Assembly: GCA_046541415.1 (NCBI GenBank)
Contig: JBKHDI010000012.1
Location: 7,827 to 71,826, forward strand
DNA length: 64,000 bases
Source of the DNA: CAZOVB01 sp046541415
GTDB taxonomy: Bacteria > Planctomycetota > Phycisphaerae > SM23-33
Direction: 5' to 3'
A program made the translations under genes and the position numbers. This document shows positions 7,411 to 15,459 of the stretch, piece after piece; the stretch's first letter is position 1, and every line of letters begins with the position of its first letter. Below the pieces are notes generated by a model. It saw nothing but the letters and a program-made list of their open reading frames with translations, made no database searches and had not been told where the DNA came from.

Positions 7411-8670
7411 ATGAGCTATCGGGAGCTGCCAATGCGGGCCATCCTTGCCGCAGCCTGGATCTTCCAGGCCGCGGCCGGGCTGGTCCTCGCCGGGCCTTAC
7501 TCCGGACCCAACACCACTTCCGGGGCCATCGACGACCCGATCTGGGGCTACCAGGACGGTCTGTTGAACCCGGCCTTTGTGGACTGGGCGGCGGAAGTCG
7601 TCGACTACAGTCCGGCCAATCCACACCTGCTGGATGACGTCTGGGAAGATGCTTCGCTGGCCCTGGGCGAGGCGGTCAACGACCGGACCCACGTCGTTTC
7701 GCTGGGGGATCTCTCGGCCGCCGATATCGCCGCCGGGGCCCAGCCGGGGTCGATCACCCTGCGGTTCGACAAGTACATCCACGACGGTGACGGGGCGGAC
7801 TTCGGCGTCTTCGAGAACGGCCTGGTCGACTACGGAGGCATGATCTTCGCAGAGCTGGCCTTCGTGGAGGTCTCGACCGACGGCGTGCACTTCGCCCGGT
7901 TCGATGGGGTCAGCCTGACGCCCGGGCCGGTCGGCGAATACCACCCGATCGACGCGACAAACGTCTATAACCTGGCCGGCAAGCACGCCCACGGCATCGA
8001 CGACTGGGCGATGGGGCCGGGCATCCAAAGTTGGGCTACCCCGCTGGACCTGGCCGAGCTGGCCGGGCACGAGCTGGTCGCCCAAGGTCTGCTGAGCATC
8101 GACAAAATCCGCTACCTCCGCCTGGTCGACATTCCCGGCACGGGAGATTTCCTCGACAGCTTGGGCAATCGGATCTACGACCCGCACGAGACATCCGGCT
8201 CGGGCGGTTTCGACCTGGAGGCGGTCGGGTTGATCCACGCCGCGGCCCGAGGGGACATCGACCGCAACGGGCTGATCGACACCGGCGACATCGATTCTCT
8301 GGCTGCAGCCATTTCTGCGGGCGCATCCGACCTGAAATATGATTATAATGACGACATGTCAGTCTCACTTGGCGATCTGGACGACCTGCTGGCTGAGCAG
8401 TTCGGTTCGCTGCTGGGCGATCTGGACTTCGACGGCGTGGTGGGCCCGGCGGATCTGGATCTGCTTCTGGCCGGCTACGGAGACAGCGGCCGGTACGTCG
8501 ACGGCGATCTGACCGGAGACGGCAAGGTCGACTTCGCCGACTGGGTCCGACTGTCGCACCGCTACGGACAGCAGCTGGGCAACCCGGAGATCATCCCCGA
8601 GCCGTCGTCGCTGTTGCTGCTGGCTGCGGGACTGATCTGCCTGAGAGGCCGACGAGGAGGCCGCCGATGA
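7411..8670 (+). CDS. PEP-CTERM/dockerin-repeat surface protein, second gene of the B12-controlled operon
   Basis: 419 residues, starting 18 bases after the previous stop with GGAAAGGA before the ATG. A signal peptide covers about residues 1-27. The body (residues about 30-280) has VVSLGDLSAADIAAG, ITLRFDKYIHDGDGADFGVFENG, LAFVEVSTDGVHFARFDGVS and GSGGFDLEAVGLIH, a pattern I recognise from cell-surface proteins that travel with DUF4465 genes. Residues about 285-385 hold three calcium-binding dockerin-like loops (GDIDRNGLIDTGD, GDLDFDGVVGPAD, GDLTGDGKVDFAD). A PEP-CTERM tail (IPEPSS, hydrophobic stretch, RGRRGGRR) ends the protein. The dockerin-like part suggests binding to a cohesin-like partner. 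The stop codon overlaps the next start. Confidence 0.82.
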   Translation: MSYRELPMRAILAAAWIFQAAAGLVLAGPYSGPNTTSGAIDDPIWGYQDGLLNPAFVDWAAEVVDYSPANPHLLDDVWEDASLALGEAVNDRTHVVSLGDLSAADIAAGAQPGSITLRFDKYIHDGDGADFGVFENGLVDYGGMIFAELAFVEVSTDGVHFARFDGVSLTPGPVGEYHPIDATNVYNLAGKHAHGIDDWAMGPGIQSWATPLDLAELAGHELVAQGLLSIDKIRYLRLVDIPGTGDFLDSLGNRIYDPHETSGSGGFDLEAVGLIHAAARGDIDRNGLIDTGDIDSLAAAISAGASDLKYDYNDDMSVSLGDLDDLLAEQFGSLLGDLDFDGVVGPADLDLLLAGYGDSGRYVDGDLTGDGKVDFADWVRLSHRYGQQLGNPEIIPEPSSLLLLAAGLICLRGRRGGRR

Positions 8671-9458
8671 AATCTGTCCAACCCAACCACCCGCTGGGCG
8701 GACGAGGCTTTACGCTGATCGAACTGCTGGTGGTCATCGCGATTATCAGCCTGCTGGTAAGCATCCTCCTGCCCAGCCTCGTGCTGGGCCGATCCGCCGC
8801 CCGCAAGGCCGTCTGCGCAGGCAACCTCCGCGCCCTGCAGACCGGCAACGAACTCTACCAGCAGGACAACCGGTCGCTCTACGTCCCTGCCGCTGCGGAT
8901 TCCAGGGCGAACCTGAACCGCTGGTTCGGCTCGCGCCCGCGCAAGGGCCAGCCCTTCACTTCGGCCAACAGCCCGCTGGAACCCTACGTCTCCGGGCGCC
9001 AGGCTCGGAACTGTCCTGAGTTCAGCAGCTTCCTGAAAGGCTTTGAGGCCGGCTGCGGCGGCTACGGCTACAACAGCAACTACGTCGGACAGTACCGCAA
9101 GGGCCCGAACTACACAGCCCAGACCGGCTTCGATCTGACAGGCAACCGCTCCGACGCGTTCAGCAGATCGGCCGAGACCGTCGCCTTCACCGACGCCGCC
9201 TTCGTCGGCAACGGTCTGATGGAGTACAGTTTCGCCGAGCCGCCCCTGCATCCGGACAACCCCCATCGACGGTTCCAGCCGAGCATCCACTTCCGTCACG
9301 GCCGAACCGCCCAGGTCGTCTGGCTCGACGCCCATGTCAGTTCCGAGCAGCTGACCCATTCCAAAGATGCGATGGGCGGGTACTACGGGCCGCCGCCGGA
9401 GAAGTACGACATCGGCTGGTTCGGCCCCGACGACAACAGCCTCTTTGACTGCGAATGA
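8667..9458 (+). CDS. Type II/IV pseudopilin-like protein with H-x9-DG C-terminal domain, coupled to the B12 operon
   Basis: 263 residues. The prepilin peptidase site and methylation motif (GFTLIELLVVIAII, residues 14-27) begin a long hydrophobic helix. The C-terminal region has HFRHGRTAQVVWLDAHVSS, the H-x9-DG-like signature of planctomycete pseudopilins, and ends in DNSLFDCE. AGGAGG precedes the ATG and the start overlaps the previous stop (ATGA), so it is translationally coupled to the PEP-CTERM gene and should share riboswitch control. Such genes are abundant in planctomycetes and their function is poorly known; it could form or dock to an extracellular fibre or secretion pseudopilus. Confidence 0.85.
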   Translation: MKSVQPNHPLGGRGFTLIELLVVIAIISLLVSILLPSLVLGRSAARKAVCAGNLRALQTGNELYQQDNRSLYVPAAADSRANLNRWFGSRPRKGQPFTSANSPLEPYVSGRQARNCPEFSSFLKGFEAGCGGYGYNSNYVGQYRKGPNYTAQTGFDLTGNRSDAFSRSAETVAFTDAAFVGNGLMEYSFAEPPLHPDNPHRRFQPSIHFRHGRTAQVVWLDAHVSSEQLTHSKDAMGGYYGPPPEKYDIGWFGPDDNSLFDCE

Positions 9459-9476
9459 TCCTGCGGTTCCGGGCCC

Positions 9477-10865
9477 CTACCCGCCTGCGCCGGGCGGCGA
9501 CTCGACCTTCTCCATCGCCTCGTCGATCAGCATTCTGCGCTTCTCGATCAGCAGCTGTCGCTGGGCCTTGATCTTGTCCATCTCGCGTTTGAGTTTCGAG
9601 GTGTGCGGGGCAAAGCTGGCCTTGATCGCATCGAGCTTCTTCTCGTAGAGGTCCTTGGCGTCGCGCCGCATGGCGGTGATGTTCAGGTCGTCCCGCCGGG
9701 CCCGGAGGCGGTTGATCAACTCGATCGCCTCTTCGTACTCTTCCTCGGCCAGCTCGATCCGGGCCTCGTATTCCTGCTCCAGCAGCTTCATCTGCCTGAA
9801 CAGGGCGCGGGCGTCGGCTTCGAGCGTCTCGACCTCGGCGTCGATCTCAACCAGTTGGGGCTTCAGCTGGGCGAGGATCTGCTCTCGCCTCTGCTGGCGG
9901 AGTTTCCTGGCGTAGTCCCGCCCTGCCCGGTCGGCCGATCGCTGCAGATACACGTTGCCCCCGACGTACATCCGCTTCCAGCTGCCCGTCAGTTCCAGCA
10001 GCCCAGAGATCTGCTCCGGCTGGGCGACGCTGCCGATCGACAGGCCCGCCCGTTGTGCCGGCCCAGCCGTCAGATCCCACCATGCCCCGGCGCGGGTAAG
10101 CACCTGCCCGCCGGGCTTGGCCGACAGCGAATCATCTGCTGCCAGGTACAGCGCCTCGTCGGCCTCGGCCAGGGCGCGGGCCAGCAGCTCGCTGTGTCCC
10201 CCCATCGCCGCTGCCTGGACCAGCAGCCCCGTGAGCTCCGGATTCCGGGCCGGTCTCTGTCCCGACGAATCCGCCACGGACCTGGCCGAGATCAATCCCC
10301 CGGGCGAGAAGACGACCTGCCTGCAGGCCAGCGCCACCGCCACACCGGCCTGTCGGGCAGTGCGGACGTAGGCGATAATCGTCACGTTACCGGCCTCGGC
10401 GGCGATCAACTCGGCCAGTTTCCGGGCCTCGGCGACCTGGTCGCCCTCGACCGACAGCGAGAGGATCACGTAGTCGGCCTTGCGGAATGTCGCCAGCTTC
10501 AGCGCCTTGGCCAGAAACTCCGGCTGGACTTCCACACCCACGCGTCCTTTCAGTTCCAGCAGGACGAACCGCGGCGAGCCATCATCCTGTTCGCCTTGCC
10601 CGGTGGCCGATTCGTCGTCTTTCGGATTTGTCCTGTCGGGCTGGGGAGAATCGGGCAGGATCTCGCGGATCTGCTGGCGGGCGACGGACGTGGTCATCTT
10701 CGCGCCGTACTTGCGGACCTCGATAACCACTTCGGTCTCGTCCTGGCTGACAATGCGCCCCTCCAGGCGCGTGCCGTCGGTCCGGACGATGGTTTCGCCG
10801 CCGCCGGCGCCGGCCAGGGCGGTAACGAGCAGAATACCCCAGAGATAGCGGAACGTCGGTGTCAT
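9477..10865 (-). CDS. Exported ClpP/crotonase-fold protein with C-terminal coiled coil, probably non-catalytic
   Basis: 462 residues. An N-terminal signal sequence (about residues 1-22) is followed by a small beta domain (TIVRTDGTRLEGRIVSQDETE), a linker rich in D, E and Q, and a ClpP-like domain (residues about 95-210: FVLLELKGRVGVEV, DYVILSLSVEGDQVAEAR, VTIIAYV, AGVAVALACRQVVFSPGGLI). In NfeD- and SppA-type proteases the nucleophilic Ser sits in the motif equivalent to QAGVAVALAC; no Ser is present there, so proteolysis is doubtful. Residues about 300-450 are a long charged coiled coil with EEEYEEAIELINRL. It converges on the pseudopilin gene with an 18-base gap. Confidence 0.68.
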   Translation of the reverse strand: MTPTFRYLWGILLVTALAGAGGGETIVRTDGTRLEGRIVSQDETEVVIEVRKYGAKMTTSVARQQIREILPDSPQPDRTNPKDDESATGQGEQDDGSPRFVLLELKGRVGVEVQPEFLAKALKLATFRKADYVILSLSVEGDQVAEARKLAELIAAEAGNVTIIAYVRTARQAGVAVALACRQVVFSPGGLISARSVADSSGQRPARNPELTGLLVQAAAMGGHSELLARALAEADEALYLAADDSLSAKPGGQVLTRAGAWWDLTAGPAQRAGLSIGSVAQPEQISGLLELTGSWKRMYVGGNVYLQRSADRAGRDYARKLRQQRREQILAQLKPQLVEIDAEVETLEADARALFRQMKLLEQEYEARIELAEEEYEEAIELINRLRARRDDLNITAMRRDAKDLYEKKLDAIKASFAPHTSKLKREMDKIKAQRQLLIEKRRMLIDEAMEKVESPPGAGG

Positions 10866-10958
10866 GGCATGACTCCGTAGAAACGGGAGAATCCGTTACC
10901 AGTGTAGGGCTCGGGGGCGTGGGGGGCAAGCAGATCCGCGACAATCCCGGCCGACCGC

Positions 10959-11777
10959 TCAGCTGCGACGCTCGGGGATGAACGGACACAAGCCCCGACG
11001 GAACGGCGGCTCGGCCTGGTAGACGTCCTTGACGAACCGGCGGAACTCGTCGGCGGCCGGGCCGAAATCGCTGCAGGCGTCGAGCTTTTCGATGGCCTTG
11101 CCTGTCGGCAGACCGCTGCGGTAGGTCAGGTCGAACGCCTCGCGGATCTGGCGGATGTCCTCGGGGCGGATCTGCGGATCGCGCCGCAGCCCGACACGGT
11201 TGAGCCCGGAAACCCGATTGATGCTGTAGATCATCACGAAGGGAGGCACGTGCATCGAAGCCCCGGCCGTGCCCTGGCCCATCACCCGGCGGCCCATCCA
11301 GCAGAACTGGTGCATCTGGCAGTGGCCGCCGAGGAACGTCCCTGCCCCGACGCGTCCGTGGCCTCCGATGGCGCAGTGATTGGCCAGGATCACCCCGTCA
11401 TCGACTCGGGCTTCGTGGCCGAGGTGCGAGCCGGTCATCCAGAACGTGTTGTCGCCGATCGTCGACTCACCGTCCGGGCTGGTGGCGCGGCTGAGCGTGA
11501 CCTGCTCGCGAAAGACATTGCCCCTGCCGATCCGCAGCCAGCTGCGCGTGGAGGGAGAGAACTTGAGGTCCTGGGGCCATTGGCCTAACACCGAGAACGA
11601 GCCGACCTGGTTGTTTTCGCCCATGGTGGTGAAGCGGCGGACCACGACGTGGGCGTCCAGGACGCAGCCGGGGCCGATCTGCACGTCCGGCTCGATGACA
11701 CAGTACGGGCCGATCTGCACGTCGTCGGCAATTTCGGCTTGCGGGTCGACCACCGCGGTCGGATGGATGCGGGCCAT
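10959..11777 (-). CDS. lpxA: Acyl-[ACP]--UDP-N-acetylglucosamine O-acyltransferase LpxA
   Basis: 272 residues, close to the 262 of E. coli LpxA. Hexapeptide repeats of a left-handed beta-helix start at IHPTAVVDPQAEIADDVQIG and continue to about residue 180. The stretch GSHLGHEARVDDGVILANHC includes the region of the catalytic His, and NRVSGLNRVGLRR marks the LpxA C-terminal helical domain. It transfers an R-3-hydroxyacyl chain to UDP-GlcNAc in the first step of lipid A synthesis, implying an LPS-type outer membrane. AAGGAG lies seven bases before the ATG. The frame is open further upstream, but that part is antisense to the prenyl synthase gene. Confidence 0.9.
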   Translation of the reverse strand: MARIHPTAVVDPQAEIADDVQIGPYCVIEPDVQIGPGCVLDAHVVVRRFTTMGENNQVGSFSVLGQWPQDLKFSPSTRSWLRIGRGNVFREQVTLSRATSPDGESTIGDNTFWMTGSHLGHEARVDDGVILANHCAIGGHGRVGAGTFLGGHCQMHQFCWMGRRVMGQGTAGASMHVPPFVMIYSINRVSGLNRVGLRRDPQIRPEDIRQIREAFDLTYRSGLPTGKAIEKLDACSDFGPAADEFRRFVKDVYQAEPPFRRGLCPFIPERRS

Positions 11778-11972
11778 GGGCAACTCCTTCTGGCGGGCAG
11801 GTCGGCCCGCGAGTGGGCGTGATTGTACCAGCCCTGCGATGCCATTGGCAGGGGCCAGACGATATTTGGTCCGGTAACGCATGTGAGACTGTGATTTGCA
11901 GGCCCAAGACGCTACAATGCTTGCCGATGTCCCGGCCATGTGGCCGGGCGTTTGGATGTACAGGAAGCTGCC

Positions 11973-12863
11973 ATGCCCCAGCCGGCCCAATCCGGAACGC
12001 TCTCGGACCTGCTCGAACCGTATGCGCGTCGCTGCGCGGCGGACCTGGGCGACTGGCTCATCGAGCCGGGCACCCCGCCCGAGCTGGCCGAGGCAATGAC
12101 CTACTGCACCGCAGGGGGCAAACGTCTCAGGGCGTCGCTGGTCCTGCTGGCCGCCGAGACCGGACCCTGCGGGGCCGGCGAGATGGCCCGCCGTACTGCG
12201 GTGGCCGTCGAATGCGTCCATGCCTACAGCCTGGTCCACGACGACCTGCCGGCCATGGATGACGACACGCTGCGCCGCGGCCAGCCGACCGCCCACGTCA
12301 AATTCGGCGAGGCGATGGCTATTCTCACCGGCGATGCGCTGCTGACCCGCGCCTTCGGCCTGCTGGCTGAGGGCCCCGGGGACCGCCAAGGCGAACTGGC
12401 CGGCATGCTCGCCGGCGCAGCAGGCCCGGCCGGAATGATCGCCGGACAGGTCGCCGACATGGACCTCTGCAGCGTCAGCGACGGCGTGGCCGGGGTCGAG
12501 TACATCCACCAGCGAAAGACCGCCGCGCTGATCCAGGCCGCGGCCGCCCTGGGCGCCGTCTGTGGCGGGTCGGACCCGGCCGAGATGGATCGACTCTCGA
12601 CCTACGGCTATCATTTAGGGATGGCCTTTCAGTATGTCGACGACCTGCTGGACGTGACAGGCCAGAGCGACCAACTGGGCAAAACACCGGGCAAGGACGC
12701 CTCCGCCGGCAAACGCACCACCGTGGCCGTGCTGGGGCTGGAAGAAACCCGCCGCCGCTGCCAAACTTTTACCCGACGCGCCTGCGACGCCATCGAACCG
12801 ATGGGCGACCGGGCAGAGAAACTCCTGCTGCTGGCCCGGCACCTGGCCGGCCGCTCCCACTGA
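11973..12863 (+). CDS. Polyprenyl (farnesyl/geranylgeranyl) diphosphate synthase
   Basis: 296 residues from the ATG at 11973, which has AGGAAG about seven bases upstream; an alternative ATG 33 bases earlier has no good RBS. The first aspartate-rich motif is at residues 89-98 (HDDLPAMDDD), GGKRLR at 48-53, and the second motif is YVDDLLD near residue 221. The enzyme condenses IPP onto allylic diphosphates and belongs to the IspA-like group making C15 or C20 products. It sits six bases upstream of dxs, a frequent pairing that couples precursor supply to chain elongation. A second, fused prenyl synthase is encoded at 40.4-42.1 kb. Confidence 0.9.
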   Translation: MPQPAQSGTLSDLLEPYARRCAADLGDWLIEPGTPPELAEAMTYCTAGGKRLRASLVLLAAETGPCGAGEMARRTAVAVECVHAYSLVHDDLPAMDDDTLRRGQPTAHVKFGEAMAILTGDALLTRAFGLLAEGPGDRQGELAGMLAGAAGPAGMIAGQVADMDLCSVSDGVAGVEYIHQRKTAALIQAAAALGAVCGGSDPAEMDRLSTYGYHLGMAFQYVDDLLDVTGQSDQLGKTPGKDASAGKRTTVAVLGLEETRRRCQTFTRRACDAIEPMGDRAEKLLLLARHLAGRSH

Positions 12864-12869
12864 TACACC

Positions 12870-14777
12870 ATGGCAAAAAACCTACTTGATTCGATCCAGT
12901 CGCCGGCCGACCTGAAAACCCTCTCCAACAGCGAGAAGCAGCAACTGGCCGAGCAGATCCGCTCGCAGATCATCCAAACCGTCTCCAGCCGGGGCGGGCA
13001 CCTGGCCAGCAACCTCGGCGTGGCCGAGCTGACCATCGCCCTGCACAGCGTCTTCGACTTCTCGGTCGATCGCCTGCTGCTGGACGTGGGCCACCAGTGC
13101 TACCCCCACAAGCTGCTGACCGGGCGGGCCGGACGCTTCGACACGCTCCGCCAGTCGGGCGGATTGAGCGGTTTTCCCGCCCCGTCCGAAAGCCCCTATG
13201 ACCTGTTCGCCACTGGCCACGCCGGATCGGCGGTTTCCACGGCCGTGGGGCTGGCTTGGGCCGACCAGGCCGCCGGGCGCGACAACAAGGTCGTCGCCGT
13301 CGTCGGCGATGCCTCCATCGTCAACGGCCTGTCGTTCGAGGGGCTCAACAATGCCGGCACGCTCAATCGCCAACTGCTGATCATCCTCAACGACAACTCG
13401 ATGGCCATCGACCAGACCCGCGGGGCCCTGGCAGCCGCCCTGGATCGCATCCGCACGACGCACACCTATTCGGACCTGAAGGCCTCGACCAAGAAGCTGC
13501 TCAGCCACCTGCCCGGTGGCGAGGCGATGGCCGAAGCGTTCCACCACCTCAAGGACGGAATGCGAACCGCCCTGCACGGCGAGAGATTCTTCGAGCCTCT
13601 CGGCCTGCACTACTTCGGGCCCGTCGACGGCCACGACATCCGCGAGCTGACCTGGACGCTCAAGCGCCTCGCCCAGATCGACAAGCCCTGCATCCTCCAC
13701 GTGCACACCGAGAAGGGACGCGGCTGCCAGTACGCCGTCGAAGACCCCTGCCGCTTCCACAGCCCCTCGGCCTGGACCATGGAAAACGGCCAGGCTGTCT
13801 TTGCCTCCAAGTCCAGGCCCAGCTGGACACAGGCCTTCGCTGACTGCCTGACCGACCTGGCCGACGCCGATGAGAAGATCGTCGCGATCACCGCCGCCAT
13901 GCCCGACGGGACCGGCCTGGCCAGCTTCCGCAAGCACCACCCGGACCGCTGCGTCGACGTGGGCATCAGCGAATCCCACGCGGTGGCCAGTGCAGCGGGC
14001 ATGGCCAGGGCGGGGGCCAAACCTGTTGTGGCCATCTACTCGACCTTCCTGCAGCGCGCGTTCGACCAGGTCTTCCACGAAGCATGCCTGCAGGGACTCG
14101 GCGTGGTCTTCTGCATGGACCGGGCCGGGCTGGTCGGTTCGGACGGGGCGGTGCATCATGGCATTTACGATATCAGCTACCTCCGCCCCCTGCCCGGGAT
14201 CGTCCTGACCGCCCCTGCCGACGGGCTGGAACTCCGTGCGGTAATGAAGTTCGCCATCGAATCCGGGAAACCGGTGGCCATCCGCTATCCCCGCGACGAG
14301 GTGCCCGGGGACCTGTCAGGCCCCTGTCCGTCGTTCGAGCTCGGTCGCAGCCGCACCGTCCGCGAGGGCGACGACGGCACGCTGCTCTGCTACGGCACGA
14401 CGGTGGCGGCGGGCCTCTCCGCCGCCAATATCCTCCAGCGCGAGAAGCAGCTGGAGGTCCGGGTCATCAATGCCCGCTTCGCCAAACCCCTGGACGCCGA
14501 TGCGCTCACCGAGGCCGTCGCGGCCGGGCCCGTGCTGACCGTCGAGGACCACGCCGCGATCGGCGGCTTCGGGTCGGCCGTGCTGGAGCTGGCCGCGGCC
14601 AAGGGGCTGGATACCTCCCGCGTCGGTATCCTTGGCGTCGACGACGTGTTCATCCCCCACGGCAGCAGGCAGGAGCAGTTGGTCGACCAGCAGATCTGCC
14701 CGGGGGGCATCGTCGGGCGCTTCGTCGAGCTTGTCGAGCGCTCGGCCGGGGACCGGCAGCAGCGTAAGGGCGGCTGA
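12870..14777 (+). CDS. dxs: 1-deoxy-D-xylulose-5-phosphate synthase
   Basis: 635 residues, typical for Dxs. Hallmarks are GGHLASNLGVAELTIALH near residue 42, VGHQCYPHKLLTG near residue 72, the thiamine-diphosphate motif VVGDASIVNGLSFEGLNNAG near residue 145, and the transketolase-like central and C-terminal domains (DVGISESHAVASAAGMA, FCMDRAGLVGSDGAVHHG, AIRYPRDEVPG). It condenses pyruvate and glyceraldehyde-3-phosphate in the first committed step of the MEP pathway, feeding the prenyl synthase encoded just upstream. The two genes are separated by six bases and are surely co-transcribed. Confidence 0.95.
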   Translation: MAKNLLDSIQSPADLKTLSNSEKQQLAEQIRSQIIQTVSSRGGHLASNLGVAELTIALHSVFDFSVDRLLLDVGHQCYPHKLLTGRAGRFDTLRQSGGLSGFPAPSESPYDLFATGHAGSAVSTAVGLAWADQAAGRDNKVVAVVGDASIVNGLSFEGLNNAGTLNRQLLIILNDNSMAIDQTRGALAAALDRIRTTHTYSDLKASTKKLLSHLPGGEAMAEAFHHLKDGMRTALHGERFFEPLGLHYFGPVDGHDIRELTWTLKRLAQIDKPCILHVHTEKGRGCQYAVEDPCRFHSPSAWTMENGQAVFASKSRPSWTQAFADCLTDLADADEKIVAITAAMPDGTGLASFRKHHPDRCVDVGISESHAVASAAGMARAGAKPVVAIYSTFLQRAFDQVFHEACLQGLGVVFCMDRAGLVGSDGAVHHGIYDISYLRPLPGIVLTAPADGLELRAVMKFAIESGKPVAIRYPRDEVPGDLSGPCPSFELGRSRTVREGDDGTLLCYGTTVAAGLSAANILQREKQLEVRVINARFAKPLDADALTEAVAAGPVLTVEDHAAIGGFGSAVLELAAAKGLDTSRVGILGVDDVFIPHGSRQEQLVDQQICPGGIVGRFVELVERSAGDRQQRKGG

Positions 14778-14850
14778 TACACCCGCCCCGCCTCGCCGGG
14801 AGGCTATACTGGAACAGGTTGTATTGTGTTCCTCGAACCGGGCCTTTGCG

Positions 14851-15390
14851 ATGTCTCACGCCAAGCTGATCCGACGCATCCTGAGCGACTACAAGCTCCG
14901 CCCCGACGGCCTGCACGGGCTGGGCCACTGGGCCCGCGTTCTGAGCATCGCCCGGCGCCTGGCCGAGCAGACCGGCGTCCGTCGCGACGTGCTGGAATGC
15001 TTCGCCCTCTTTCACGATGCCCGACGCTTCGGCGAAGGACATGACCCCGGCCATGGCCCGCGCGCGGCGATCTACGTCTGCGAACTGGGGCCCCGGGCCC
15101 TGGGCCTGGATGCCGAAGGGCTCGACCTGCTCCAGCGCGCCTGCCACGGCCACACCGAGGGCAGAACCAGCGACGAACCGACCATCGGCGCTTGCTGGGA
15201 CGCCGATCGCCTCGACCTGCCACGGGCCGGAATCCACGCCGACCCGCACCTGCTCTCGACTCCCGCTGCACGCCATGTCGAACTGATCGAATGGGCCCGA
15301 GGCCGCAGCTGCGCCGGGACGATCCCCGACATGATTTCCAAGGAATGGGGCATCGACAACCTGCCCGGCCCCGGCCATGCCGCCGAGTGA
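14851..15390 (+). CDS. HD-domain hydrolase-like protein
   Basis: 179 residues from the ATG at 14851; the frame is open further upstream but that part overlaps the end of dxs. HGLGHWARVL near residue 22, FALFHDARR near residue 50 and GHDPGHG near residue 60 give the His and His-Asp ligands of an HD metal-dependent phosphohydrolase, with CWDADRLDL near residue 120 as the last conserved Asp. Substrate unknown; relatives act on nucleotides or small phosphate esters. It starts 73 bases after dxs and may be the last gene of that operon. Confidence 0.75.
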   Translation: MSHAKLIRRILSDYKLRPDGLHGLGHWARVLSIARRLAEQTGVRRDVLECFALFHDARRFGEGHDPGHGPRAAIYVCELGPRALGLDAEGLDLLQRACHGHTEGRTSDEPTIGACWDADRLDLPRAGIHADPHLLSTPAARHVELIEWARGRSCAGTIPDMISKEWGIDNLPGPGHAAE

Positions 15391-15459
15391 TCCGATCGGA
15401 CCAGCGATCTGGTCAACTTGACATCTCTGCGTCTGCACAGGACAGCTGAATTGCCCTTT

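Noticed and set aside
15399..15414. 6-bp hairpin GACCAG-CGAT-CTGGTC between convergent genes
   Set aside because: No T-run follows on either strand, so it is too weak to call a terminator.
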